Below are positions 19,561 to 32,100 of a DNA stretch of 64,000 nucleotides, one piece after another. Origin of the DNA: Cylindrotheca closterium (Eukaryota > Bacillariophyta > Bacillariophyceae > Bacillariales > Bacillariaceae); contig CAKOGP040001881.1 of assembly GCA_933822405.4 (NCBI GenBank), positions 186,001 to 250,000 of the forward strand. Direction: 5' to 3'. Position numbers and translations under genes: made by a program. Under the pieces are notes generated by a model, which searched no databases, was not told where the DNA came from, and worked only from the letters and a program-made list of their open reading frames with translations. The stretch's first letter is position 1. Every line of letters begins with the position of its first letter.

Positions 19561-22500
19561 ATGGAAGAAATGACAAACGGTGCAGCGGCTAGCAAGCATA
19601 CGCAATTCTTAGATCTCACAAATGGTGCCGGAGGAGAAACCTCGCAGGACGATGATTCGATGTCTAGTCCTCAACAGAGACCCATAGCAACACCGACAAA
19701 GAGTGGTGGTGGAAGCGCTGGACGGCTAAAGCTTGATCCAAACACTCCAGGAAGAGTTGTAGAAACTGGGCAAGAGCACACAGGAAGATGGACCAAGCTA
19801 GAGCACGAAGCGTTTCTGAGTGCCTTGCAAATGTATGGCAAGGAATGGAAGAAAGTTGCGGCAAAAGTAAAGACGAGAACCGTAGTGCAGACAAGGACTC
19901 ACGCACAAAAATATTTTCAGAAGCTTGCCAAGGTTGTAGAATCAGGGAAAGGGGACCATGTCAGTCACGTTGATATGGGGATTGCGGCAGAATCCAGCAG
20001 AAAGATAACCCCCAAGCAACCCAAGAAGCCCCGACTAAATGCAAGTGCTACAAAGGTACAAAGACAAGGCAGTGTTACATCCGCAGCTCAAGTTATTTCA
20101 AATTTATCTGGAGCAGATGGTCCGCCTGCTTTCCAGTTGCCGGCAAGTTCCCTACCTCCAGCAGCATTTGCCAATCCAAAGCCTACCTCGGCAATGAATG
20201 GACTAGCGCAACCTGCTCCAATATCCTCGCACGGATACAACAGTTTTAATGCCCCTACTGTTGGTGTAAAGGAACCTATTTCAGATGGTATGAATTATGG
20301 GGCGCCCAAACCTGCTTCTAGCTCATTTGCAATCAAGATTACAGCACCGGAACATGACGTTGCAATGAAACGTGGGCGATTTCCAGAGCCATCTCCAGCA
20401 GCTTCCGGGAAGCGGAAACTTGCTGAAATTGCGGCTGCTAGAATGTTAGCTGGTGTTGCAGCAGTTCAGGGCAAGCCAATGCTGGCACCAATGAGCGAAG
20501 ATGGAGCTGCTACTCCACCGCCAACGGATGACACCAAAATGCAGGTACCTGCACCCGTGTCGGTCAACAACGCGGATACAGAACAACAAAGAAAGCCGAC
20601 CGGTTTGTCCTTGCAGATTGTGAATCCCGACTCCTTGGGTGTTTCATATGATGAACAGAAACGTCGAAGAGGAGGCGATTCTCCACAGACGCCATGGGAG
20701 GGAGATCTGAAGGCCTTGATGAGGTATGTTCGACAGTTTTATTCAACATCACTCTTTCTGTTCTCACACTAATTCTCTCCCAATTTCAGTGAGGAGAAAA
20801 AGAAGGCCCCAATAGGTGTACCTGAGTCTTTGCAGATGCCACAAGCTCCTACAATGGGTATATTTGCAGCAAGCAACAGCCTTCATCCAATATGTGGTCC
20901 GAGTGGTGCATATGGTCGTAGCCCTCTTCACAAAGCTGTTTGTGAGATGGATCTTGCGGTTGTCCAAAGCGAATTGACTTCTAGAACCAAGGATTTTCAG
21001 AAGCAAGATGAAAAAGGATTTTGTCCCATGCATTCAGCTTGTGCTCTCTGTATGACTGATCTTCAGAATTCATCGATAGCAACCGACCTTGTTCGCGCTT
21101 TGATTGCCGCTGGTGCTGATTCTTCTGTTTGCGACGAAGAAGGTAATTCTCCCCTTCACTGGGCCGCCAGAGCGGGTGATGTAGGTACTGCAGAACTTTT
21201 GCTACTTAAAAACTGTCCCAAAGATGCGACGAATAAAAAGGGCGAAACTGCACTTCATTGGGCAATGAGAGCAGGACGAGTTGGAATGCCCGTGGTGTCG
21301 ATATTGTTGGAAAATGGCGCCAAACCATCGGTTTGGAATAAAGAATTCAAAAGACCACTTGATATAGCGGCTGATGGTTTTTTCGACCAAGGTGACAACT
21401 CAGTTATTGAATTGAAGAAAATCGCGGAAGCCCGAAAAAGGTTGAGTAAAGAACAGAGACATGTACTAAAGGAAGCTGCCGACGAAAGGAAACGAGCGCG
21501 AGAGCATCTTCTGCGTTTGTCAGTGCAGTCCAGAACCCTTGTCTTAAACCATCCGGAATGCTTAGAACATCATCCAAAGTCGTCGAGTGATTGGGAAGCC
21601 CCAGGACGTGTCATAAGTATCATGGAAAAGATTCTTGGGACAGACCCAAAAATGCAAGCGATACACACACACGAGATCACAGTCTCGCAAGATTTCGATC
21701 GTGCAAGCCTCGATTTGCTGAGACGGATACACAGTGCGGATTACTTGAGTTTTGTAAACGATCTCAGTAAGGAGCTGGAGAAAAAGCACAAAGAGGAGAA
21801 CGAAGCCGACGCTTCGAGGAGTGCACCTACAGTTGTTCCCTTTACTCCTATGGTATGTGGAATGCTTTGCCATACTCTTTCTTTTGTTCTTGATGCATCT
21901 AACACTGTTGTAGGTTCAAAGATCAATTGTCAAGGTTTCTGAATCCAATGTGAAACAGCATTCCGACACATCCTTTAGTGTTGGGTCACTTCGTGCTGCT
22001 CGGCGAGCTGCGGGTGCTGTCCAACATGCAGTTGATTGGTACGTGAAGATAAAATGATGTTCACCTTTTCTTAGACGAATTACTCATGCGAACATTCGCT
22101 TAGTGTTCTGGTCGGGAGAACTCGAAATGCGTTTTGCGTTGTTCGTCCTCCAGGCCATCATGCCGGTATTAATGGGCTCCTTGATGGTGGCGAGTCGTGT
22201 GGATTCTGTATTTTCAATAGCGTTGCTGCTGGGGCAATGCATGCGATATCCGACGAAAGGCTGCTTTGTGAACGTTGTGCAATTGTTGATATAGATACTC
22301 ACCATGGCAATGGAACTGAAGAAATTGTGCGCAAATATCATGACCCGAGCAAACTCTTCTTTTTCTCAATCCACTTGTATGACAATGATGAAAAGAAGAG
22401 AAAACGAGAATCCAAGTCTTTTCAATACAAGTTCTACCCCGGAACAGGTGAGGAAGATGATATTGCCCTAAACATCATTAACGTGCCAATCACGCCTTTA

Positions 22501-23127
22501 TGGAAAGAAAAGCAGGCGAATGCATCGGTTTCCCATAGCACGAGAACCAGAACTAGGACCAAACGATATTCTGATGATGGAGACTCGTCTGAGAATGGAA
22601 CACCAAGAGCCAACGATGCTGTTCCAAAAGCCAGTGATGGGGAAACAGAGACCAGAGGATCGGGCTCCGTTCCTTCAACACCAACATCAGCTGGCCCGAG
22701 TACGAATGCAGGGCGCCACGCCTACCGAAAAGCAATCCAGAATCGTTTGCTTCCAGCACTACGAGCATTTAATCCAGACATCATTCTGATCAGTGCTGGT
22801 TTCGATGCGTGTAAAGGTGATGTTGGAAATGCGAAGCACGAATTTGGTGGAAAGGAAAAGATGGGAATGGATCTTGAGCCAGAAGATTATGCCTGGACGA
22901 CTCGCAAGATCCTGGAGATTGCCGACATTTGCTGCCAGGGGCGTGTCGTCTCAGTGCTTGAAGGTGGGTATGGTCGATCACCTCCAGCCACTGCAGGTGT
23001 TCCTGCTGATGGATCGAACTCCCTGGACAAGTCTGCCTTCAGCGAATGCGCTATGCGACATGTTCACGCAATGATAGATCCTTATGATGTCGAGAAAAGA
23101 TTCAAGTCATCCAAAAGCGATCCTTAA
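19561..23127 (+). CDS. MYB (SHAQKYF) + ankyrin + class II histone deacetylase fusion protein
   Basis: Exons 19561-20723, 20790-21852, 21914-22038 and 22104-23127 join in frame at three GT-AG introns and give 1124 residues. The ATG sits in CACCATGG context. Residues ~76-125 are a single MYB repeat of the SHAQKYF class (GRWTKLEHEAFLSAL, then RTHAQKYFQKL). Residues ~434-590 hold ankyrin repeats (GRSPLHKAV, GNSPLHWAARAGDV, GETALHWAMRAGRV). Residues ~640-1124 are a class II-type deacetylase: NHPECLEHH, then RPPGHHAG with His802/803, DIDTHHGNG with Zn ligands Asp848 and His850, SAGFDACKGD with Asp1018, and EGGYG with Tyr1073. All catalytic positions are kept. A low-complexity loop (~925-990) interrupts the HDAC domain. 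The first splice links an exon coding only the MYB half to the ankyrin half, so two adjacent genes must be excluded by transcript data. Confidence 0.82.
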
Positions 23128-23260
23128 AGACTATCTGTTATAATTAGAATTTTCAGTCTGAATCTAGTTGCTGTGAACTGTTTTCTATACTGACCAGTCA
23201 CTTCCAATACCAGTCTACTATCGTCTAGAGCTACCGGTATCCAACAACGACCAGAGAGCT

Positions 23261-24958
<1,698 letters not shown>

Positions 24959-26993
24959 ATGTCGCAAACAATAGCACCCACTGGAGTCTCTCCGCCTCCT
25001 TCCATCACTCTGGCTAGAAGTCTCGCTACTGGAGTTGATGAGCTTTCTGGAATGGGACCTTTCGATCTTTACAAAGAGCAAATGGACAACGGAAATACAG
25101 AAGCAAAAGTTGATGCAATGAAACGTTTGCCTGTTGTGGCATTCGCTTTGGGCTCGGCTAAGATGCAAAGCGAGCTTTTGCCTTACTTGAAGACAATTGC
25201 TTTGGCGCAGCCTCCCATCGAAGACGAGCTTCTTTTGTTGATGGCCAAGCAAATGGAGACCTTTGTGCCTGCCTTGCTAAGCGACGCTAAGGAAATTCTG
25301 GAGTTGGTACCAATTGTAGAACGCCTTGGATCAATCGAAGAGACTGTTGTGCGGAATCAAGCTATTGCACTTATGAATCATTTATGTGAAAGTTTGGAAA
25401 AGGTACTTCCCTTGGACCCTTCTATTGTTTCTTCACTCGTTAGCATGTCAAAGCGACTGGTGGGAGCCGATTGGTTCACTGCTAAAGTTTCCGCCGCTGG
25501 TATGCTCCCAGCATTGTACACCGTCAGCGACCACGCAGATCTACCATACCTGTACAAAGAGCTTTGTGTCGATGAAACACCAATGGTTAGACGAGCGGCT
25601 GCTGAACACCTAGGCAAAATGTTGAAAGCTCTTGGAAACAAGGACAAAGCAAACGAGCTCATCCCCGTCATGCAACAACTTGCACGGGACGAACAAGATT
25701 CTGTCCGAATGCTTGCTCTTGCCTCCATGTCTGATGTTGGAGATGTCTACTGCGATGTTCCCGAATGGACCAAGGAATTTATTTTGCCTTTGCTGAAGGA
25801 CGCTTCCACCGATTTGAGTTGGTAAGTTTCAGCAACTACATTATATTGTACAGTATTGTTCAGTATGATACTGTACGACTTTACTTTACTTTACTTTACT
25901 TTGCCTCAGAATGCAAATGACTTACACACGCATCTTTCTTTCCATTTGTAGGCGTGTCCGTCACCATCTGTCAAAAGTGTTTGGCAAGGTCGCTCAGTCT
26001 CTAGGCTTTCAGGGGAAGCCGAAGTTTATCAATGACCAATCCCTTGTTATGGCGTGCTTTGTCTCGCTTTTGGCAGATGTAGAAGCCGAAGTTCGTGCCG
26101 CGGCTGTTGGGCACTTCGCAACAATGGTTCACTGGGGGGGAAGCGATCTTTTCGTCAACCATCTCTTGCCTTTGCTTCCTGCCTTGGCCGATGATGTTGT
26201 GATGGAAGTTCGAAGCAAATGCGCTTTGGCCATTATGGAATCAAGTGAAGGAGGAACCTTGGAGGACACTCTCATCGTTCAATCATTTGGACCTCTCATC
26301 GAGGGTTTCTTGCAAGATGAATTCCAAGAAGTGCAACTACAAGTACTTGGAAACCTCCACAAGCTTTCACATTTGCTACACGGTATGAATGGGGTTGTTT
26401 CATCGATCCTCAACATGTCAAAAGCTACCAACTGGAGAGTGAGAAGAGGGGTAGCTAAGCTCTTGCCTCACTTGGCAGAAGCACGGGGACTTGACTTTTT
26501 TGCAAATGTGTTGATGGAGCCTGCATGGCTGGTGTTGCTGCTGGATCCAGTAGCATGTGTCCGTGTTGCCTGCGTGGAAGGAATGTCCGTCCTTGTCAAG
26601 GTTGCTGGCCAAGAATGGATGAGCCAACAAATTATGCCTCAGCACGTGAGGATTTACAGTAATGCCGAAACTGGGTCATATTTGATCAGAATTACCATAT
26701 TGCAGGCTCATGCAGAAACCGCGAAGGCCGTGCAAGAAAACCCAGGAAGCGGTGGCAGTCTATGGATGGACTGTGTCACCCATATTTTGAAGGGAATGGA
26801 GGACAAGGTTGCAAACGTTCGAATGGTTGCAGCTCAAGGACTGGCAAAGGTTGTGACTGCCGATGACGCGGATCAAAGGGCAGTCATCGAATCGCAAATC
26901 ATCCCTGCGTTGGAAAAGCAATTGGCCGACGAAACCGATATGGATTGCCAAGCCGCGTGTGCCGAAGCCTTGGAAGCTGCTCAGTCGAAATAG
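24959..26993 (+). CDS. PPP2R1: Protein phosphatase 2A scaffold subunit A (PR65, HEAT repeats)
   Basis: Exons 24959-25821 and 25952-26993 with a 130-nt intron give 634 residues, slightly longer than the usual ~590 because of an N-terminal leader. The chain is built of HEAT repeats throughout. Recognisable blocks are MKRLPVVAFALG near the start, DETPMVRRAAAEHLGKM, EQDSVRMLALASMSDVG, the conserved repeat joined by the splice (DLSWRVRHHLSKVFGKVAQ), ATNWRVRRGVAKLLPHLAE and DKVANVRMVAAQGLAKVV. The subunit bridges the catalytic C and variable B subunits. The intron contains five tandem ACTTT units (25878-25902). Confidence 0.95.
25878..25902. repeat. (ACTTT)5 microsatellite in an intron
   Basis: Five perfect tandem ACTTT units lie within the single intron of the PP2A scaffold gene, near its polypyrimidine region. 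Confidence 0.9.
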
Positions 26994-27267
26994 GGTTCAA
27001 ATAGTTGACTTAGCAAAAAAAATATTTCTAGTCGGTTACGTCAATGTGAAATGGAATGTTTGTGGTTACTTTATTTTAAATTGTTTCCTTGCGATGAATT
27101 GACAACTCTTTGTCATTTTATATAAAAAGCAAATAGAACTGGAATGGCCTCTCGCAAAATTCGGAGCCTAGAATACAGTAGGACTACATGCTGATTCCTC
27201 ATCATATATACTGTAGATTTATCGTCATATAGTACTATCGTCGTTATCATCCTCATCCACAGTCAAA

Positions 27268-28647
27268 TCATATATCTTCTTCATCATCATCCACAGTCAA
27301 CACTTTGGCAGTTTGAACATTGATCACAATTGGATCAAACGATACAGGAACCAAGTCGAAGAGTTGCTTGGTCGTTGTTGTGCTTAGGTCACTCAAAACA
27401 AAGGTGTGAAAGGATTCCTTTTTCCGTTCATCCCAGATCACGCACTGAATCTCAACTTCGTTATTCTTAATTTCCTCTTCAATTTCCGGGGGAAATTCCT
27501 TCACTTTTGCTTCATCCACCTGGGGATTGGTGTAGAATGCTTCTTCCAGAGTAGCCGTTTCCGAGACTGGCACTGTCAAATCAATGAATTTACCACTGGA
27601 AACGTTATTGACTCGGAGCTTGGGTGGAAAGCTCTGAAGTGTACCATCTTCGGTAGGAGGAAAGGCTCCCGTTTTCGGTGTTTTCCCACCAAAGTGCACG
27701 GATTCTATGGTTTTGGGGTTCAGTTTGGGTGGCAAATCGGCCAGAGCCGCCCATGACTTGGGATCCCCATCCTGAATGCTCCAGATTTCAAAGCACCATT
27801 TGTCATTTATTTTCGTTTGTTTCCAATAGTCCACAAGATAGAGGTAGTGTTCCACAGTCAAAGCATGAAATAGTTCGGAATTGTCATTGTAAAAGGATCG
27901 CTTGACGAATTCTTCCACTCGTAAGTAGGATGCTTGTCGATTTCCTTCCTTGAATGTGGCATTGTAATTGGTGGATTGCGCGGTACTGAAGGTTTGATCA
28001 TCACTAGGTCCGCCTCCATTGTTATTATGTTTATCCCCTAGCCTCTTTTTGCCACGGATTTTGTGAACCATTTCTGGATCGACAGTGGTCACTCTCCAAG
28101 AAGTATTCTTGGCACCATCTGCATCCTGTAGCTGCAGCTGGTCCATTTTTATGTCGATATCAAAATAGTCTGTCGCTACCCGCTTAATGAGTCCAACAAC
28201 GAGAGGGACCAATAGACTTCCACGGCGTGAATGGTAGTGAACAAGGATAGCACCTTCCTCCTCGTCGTCATCTTCGCTCCAGAATACGGGAGCGACAAAG
28301 CCTTCTGGATAGGCCGCTTGCAGTTGATCATGAAGCGAGTTCAGGTTGGATAACCAATCTCTGAGATTTCCACCAAGGCATTCGAGAACAGAGGAATATC
28401 CGTTGTCTCGTACATAAAAGATGAAAAAGTCACCGAATGCGTATAAGACATCATCGACGCTGGCGCCGAGGACTTCCGATGCCGCCACCACGAGGTCGAC
28501 GGTCTCCTTGTCATGGTAGTATTTGTAACGGAGGAAACCACCATCTGGAGTATTGCAATTAGCCTTCTCTTTGATCTTGTGCCATGCCTCCGGGCCATGT
28601 TGGGTTAAGACCAGGCATTCTACGCAATCATTGATCCAGCCAAACAT
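27268..28647 (-). CDS. H-NOX haem gas-sensor protein with a C-terminal module shared with the neighbouring kinase
   Basis: One exon, 459 residues. The start is the first in-frame ATG (MFGWINDC), which matches the family's M-Y/F-G start. Residues 1-190 are a haem-NO-binding domain: CVECLVLTQHGPEAWHKIK, DLVVAASEVLGASVDDVLYAFG, and NLNSLHDQL with proximal haem ligand His106. Pro114 follows in AAYPEGF, and the propionate-binding Y-x-S-x-R motif is Tyr138, Ser140 and Arg142. The pocket position that is Tyr in O2-binding H-NOX appears hydrophobic (Leu149 or Pro148), which favours NO over O2; this is inferred from a hand alignment with a one-residue insertion. Residues ~343-450 form a module homologous to the three repeats of the divergent kinase gene (IQCVIWDERK, then TTTTKQLFDL). 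No cyclase or kinase domain is attached. The protein is probably cytosolic. Confidence 0.9.
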   Translation of the reverse strand: MFGWINDCVECLVLTQHGPEAWHKIKEKANCNTPDGGFLRYKYYHDKETVDLVVAASEVLGASVDDVLYAFGDFFIFYVRDNGYSSVLECLGGNLRDWLSNLNSLHDQLQAAYPEGFVAPVFWSEDDDEEEGAILVHYHSRRGSLLVPLVVGLIKRVATDYFDIDIKMDQLQLQDADGAKNTSWRVTTVDPEMVHKIRGKKRLGDKHNNNGGGPSDDQTFSTAQSTNYNATFKEGNRQASYLRVEEFVKRSFYNDNSELFHALTVEHYLYLVDYWKQTKINDKWCFEIWSIQDGDPKSWAALADLPPKLNPKTIESVHFGGKTPKTGAFPPTEDGTLQSFPPKLRVNNVSSGKFIDLTVPVSETATLEEAFYTNPQVDEAKVKEFPPEIEEEIKNNEVEIQCVIWDERKKESFHTFVLSDLSTTTTKQLFDLVPVSFDPIVINVQTAKVLTVDDDEEDI

Positions 28648-29125
28648 CTTATGGTGTCGTTTTAGAGCAGTCGGTGGTGTGTGTGTGCGTGTATGGAGGT
28701 TTCTGGAAAATGGTGTGGAGGTGATAGATTTTTCGGGATTTTCCAATTTTTCCAATTAACTCAGAGATATTGTGTACCATAAGTATGAATCATATTTCGG
28801 AGTAATACAATCCACCCGGTGATCTTGAAATTAATTAAGGCCGCATTTCTGATCGGAATAGTTGCGCCATTGAGGTGGTACAAGCCCACGCACATTCATT
28901 CTGCCGCCACCGAAGCGAAGAGCTCAACGAAACTCGTTCGGCACACACACGCGAAAAATCAGGCAGTAAAAGGGATTAGAGCAGCAATCTAAAATCTCAC
29001 ATTCTCTCTCTCTCACTCACTCAATCACTCACACACACACAAACACACCCACACCCACATGAAGGATCAGAGTCCATTTTAACTGTCAATTTTATAAACA
29101 GCAACCAAAATACAACATTTTTAAA
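28648..29125. promoter_or_regulatory. Shared divergent promoter region of the H-NOX and kinase genes
   Basis: 478 bp between two divergent start codons. It holds gt-rich sequence next to the H-NOX start (about 28677-28692) and a CT/CA-rich simple-sequence tract (29001-29059). Shared regulation is inferred from the arrangement; no specific factor site is recognised. Confidence 0.5.
29001..29059 (+). repeat. CT/CA simple-sequence tract
   Basis: Runs of TC, then CACT, then CA and CCCACA follow each other in the 5' leader zone of the kinase gene. Confidence 0.85.
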
Positions 29126-32100
29126 ATGACGACATTCCCCGTTCGAATTACCAACGAAACGTCTGGAAGGTGGTTCCAATTGATGGTTGATGCTTCCGAC
29201 GAAATGACTATATTTGATGCCATCTACGATCGTCATGAGCTCAAGACAAATCATGTGCGGAAATGGAATTCAGACTTGATGAGGGGAATCAAAACAGGCG
29301 CTGTGGAAATATTTATCGAGGTTGTCGACGAGCAATCGTTAATGGCAGTCGAATCCTTCTCCATTGACCAAATGAAGACGACCAACACGAGGGAATTACT
29401 CAAATTCTCTAATGGTGTTTCCAGAACGAGCAACGTGGTCAACCTCCTTCTTCGCTGTCAACAGACACCAGGGGACCAAGCAATGGAAACCACAACAAAC
29501 ACCACAAATACAGCTACCAAAACAGATCCACATCCACTGCACCGCACGTTGCGACCGAAAGAATTTGACGTATCGCTGTCTCCCATGTCGACTGGTGGTG
29601 CGAATCATTTGCGAATTCGAATGACCGCCGATGATTTGAAAAAGGGCATTCTCAAACCCACGACCTCTGACGAATCAATAGAAACTTCGCAACCTTCCGT
29701 TGAGTCGTCTGGCAAGATTAGTGGTACGGTCCGTGTCAGAATAGAAAACGAGAGATCGGGCAGGTCCAAGTATCTACTGGTCACGGTGAACCAAAAACTG
29801 AATCTTTTCGATGCCATTTACAACCACAAAGATGTCAAGAAAGCTAATGTTCGAAAATGGGGAGCGGAAATTGCCAAAGCTGTCAAGTCCAAGACTTCCG
29901 AAATCAGATGCCTACTTTGGGATGAATCCATCCAAGAACCATACCATTCCTTTTCGATAGACGACTTGAAAACCACAAGTACAAAGCAACTGCTTGAGAT
30001 TGCAGCAGAACCAGCGGGTGTCATCAAACTTGTTTTGCGCTGCTACGATATAAACGTTGCTGCTGGCAATAATTCTTCAAGCCAAGCAGGACCATCGCTA
30101 CTGGAAGAAGCTCCTGACGATCAACTACTTTCTTCCATTCGGCGGTCACAATCTACGTCAACAGTTGGGTCAATAGCAGAGGAGGTAGCATCGGTGAAGT
30201 CCAAGAGTCTTGCAGAGCTAGATCTGTTGACACAAGAGAAACGGGAGACGAGGTCTGCCTATTCTGCGAGTCTGGATGATTCTAACCATAGACACTACGC
30301 TGCGAGTCTAGATGATTCACAACAAAGAAACAAGGAGACTATGAGAGTCCGAGTCGTGAACCAGATATCCAAACGACACAAAGATTTGATTGTAGATGTT
30401 AGAGAAGATTTGACCGTCGATAATGCAATATACAACAATCAAGGTGTGAAGCGCGCCAATGTTCGAAAGTGGACTTCGGAAGTAGTGCGCGACGTCAAGA
30501 AAGGAATCCTGGAGGTGCAAATGCATGTTTGGGATTCTGCGTTGGATTCGGCTCGTAAGGTATACACGACAAACGAGCTGTCCTCGCTTAGCACGAGAGA
30601 CCTTCTACAGTCTTCTCTCGACACGGATGATCTAATTGAGCTTCGATTGGTATGCGTCCGAAAGGCGGCGGTGAATGGCAAGGGGGGGTTGGGGCTACTA
30701 CCTACGGATCGACAAACCTCCATGTCGACTCTTGGAACTGATTCCGACGTGAACAGTTCACAAGTACCTCCTTCTCCGACTCTGAACATGCCAGCACGTC
30801 ATATGAGCCTTGCTCACATGAGTACTGGTAATCTCTCGTTGTTGAAAAATGGGTTGGAGCGATCAGTTTTATCTGCAAAGGACCTTAGAAACAATGGGTC
30901 ATCGTCTGCAAAAGACTTGACGAATAATCAACTATTGTCCCACAACAGACCCAGACAGAAATCGAACAGTGCAGTGAATCTCCAGAATTCATCGGGCCAA
31001 CAGGATATCCATAATTTGTCTGGTCAAAAGAATGCGCCATGGTCTCTTCCCCAGAAAACAAAAAAACGAACGCAATTATTCTCTGCTCAGCTCAACGATA
31101 GTCTCTTGATGATGGGGAAAAGTTTACACAAATCATTATCCGACCTTGAGGACGACTTTTTAAATAGGGAATGGGCGGGAATGGGTTCGTCTGGAAGCTT
31201 ACCGAGCCCTGAAGTCGCAAAGAAAAAGCATAGATTCTTGCATCTTTCGAACTTGCCCGGTAAAGGTGAAGCTAAAGTGCTAGAAAAAAAGAAATCTTGG
31301 CGCCGGAAAACTCAAGAGAGGGGCGGGGACTCTCTACTTCGTCAGCTCGTTGACCTTGAAGCTACAAAAAAGGTTCCGCCGAAATTGTCCGATTCCGTCC
31401 ATGCCTCGGCATTCAACCGTGCAGACCAAGCAAAGAAGTTCTGGAAGCTGTGTCAATCCAAAATGATCGTTGAAATGACGGAAGAAGAGGAGAACGAAGT
31501 AACCTTTTCCCAAGAGCTGAAAGAAGATCCAGCCGACTCCCCAAGAAATTCGCTTCCTCGTTTTCCTACAAACGACAGGAAGCCTCCTCACGTTCCAAGT
31601 GGGAAAGTGGACAAGTCAAGAGACTCAAGCGAGAAACGTGTGACTTCGGAAACATACAGGCTGCAACGCTTCTTATCCAGGCCGAATGAAGACTTCGCTC
31701 CACCGGAGACGTCGAAGGCACCAAAGCAGACACAATTTGATGCTCCTCCTCTTATGGAAATTTCAGTGGTGACGAATGGGCACACAAATCAACCTATTCC
31801 ACCTGCTCCAGCTACCGGTCCACCAGGAATCTCCCTTTCTCCTGATGTTGTCAAGGAAGTCTTCCCCTATCATGTTGTCCTTGATTCCGACTTTCGTATT
31901 CTTCAGGTTGGGAACAGTCTGCCTCATCTATTTCGAAGTTTAGACGAGACTGAACCGCCCTTTAACTTCATCGGCCGAATCGTCAGTGATGTTCTCATGT
32001 GCACAGGGCCAGTTCCGATGTACGGGAAATGGGATTGGTCGGTGCTTGAAAAGATGAGAGACAAAACACTTTTCTTTGAATCTGTTCTGACAAACTCATC

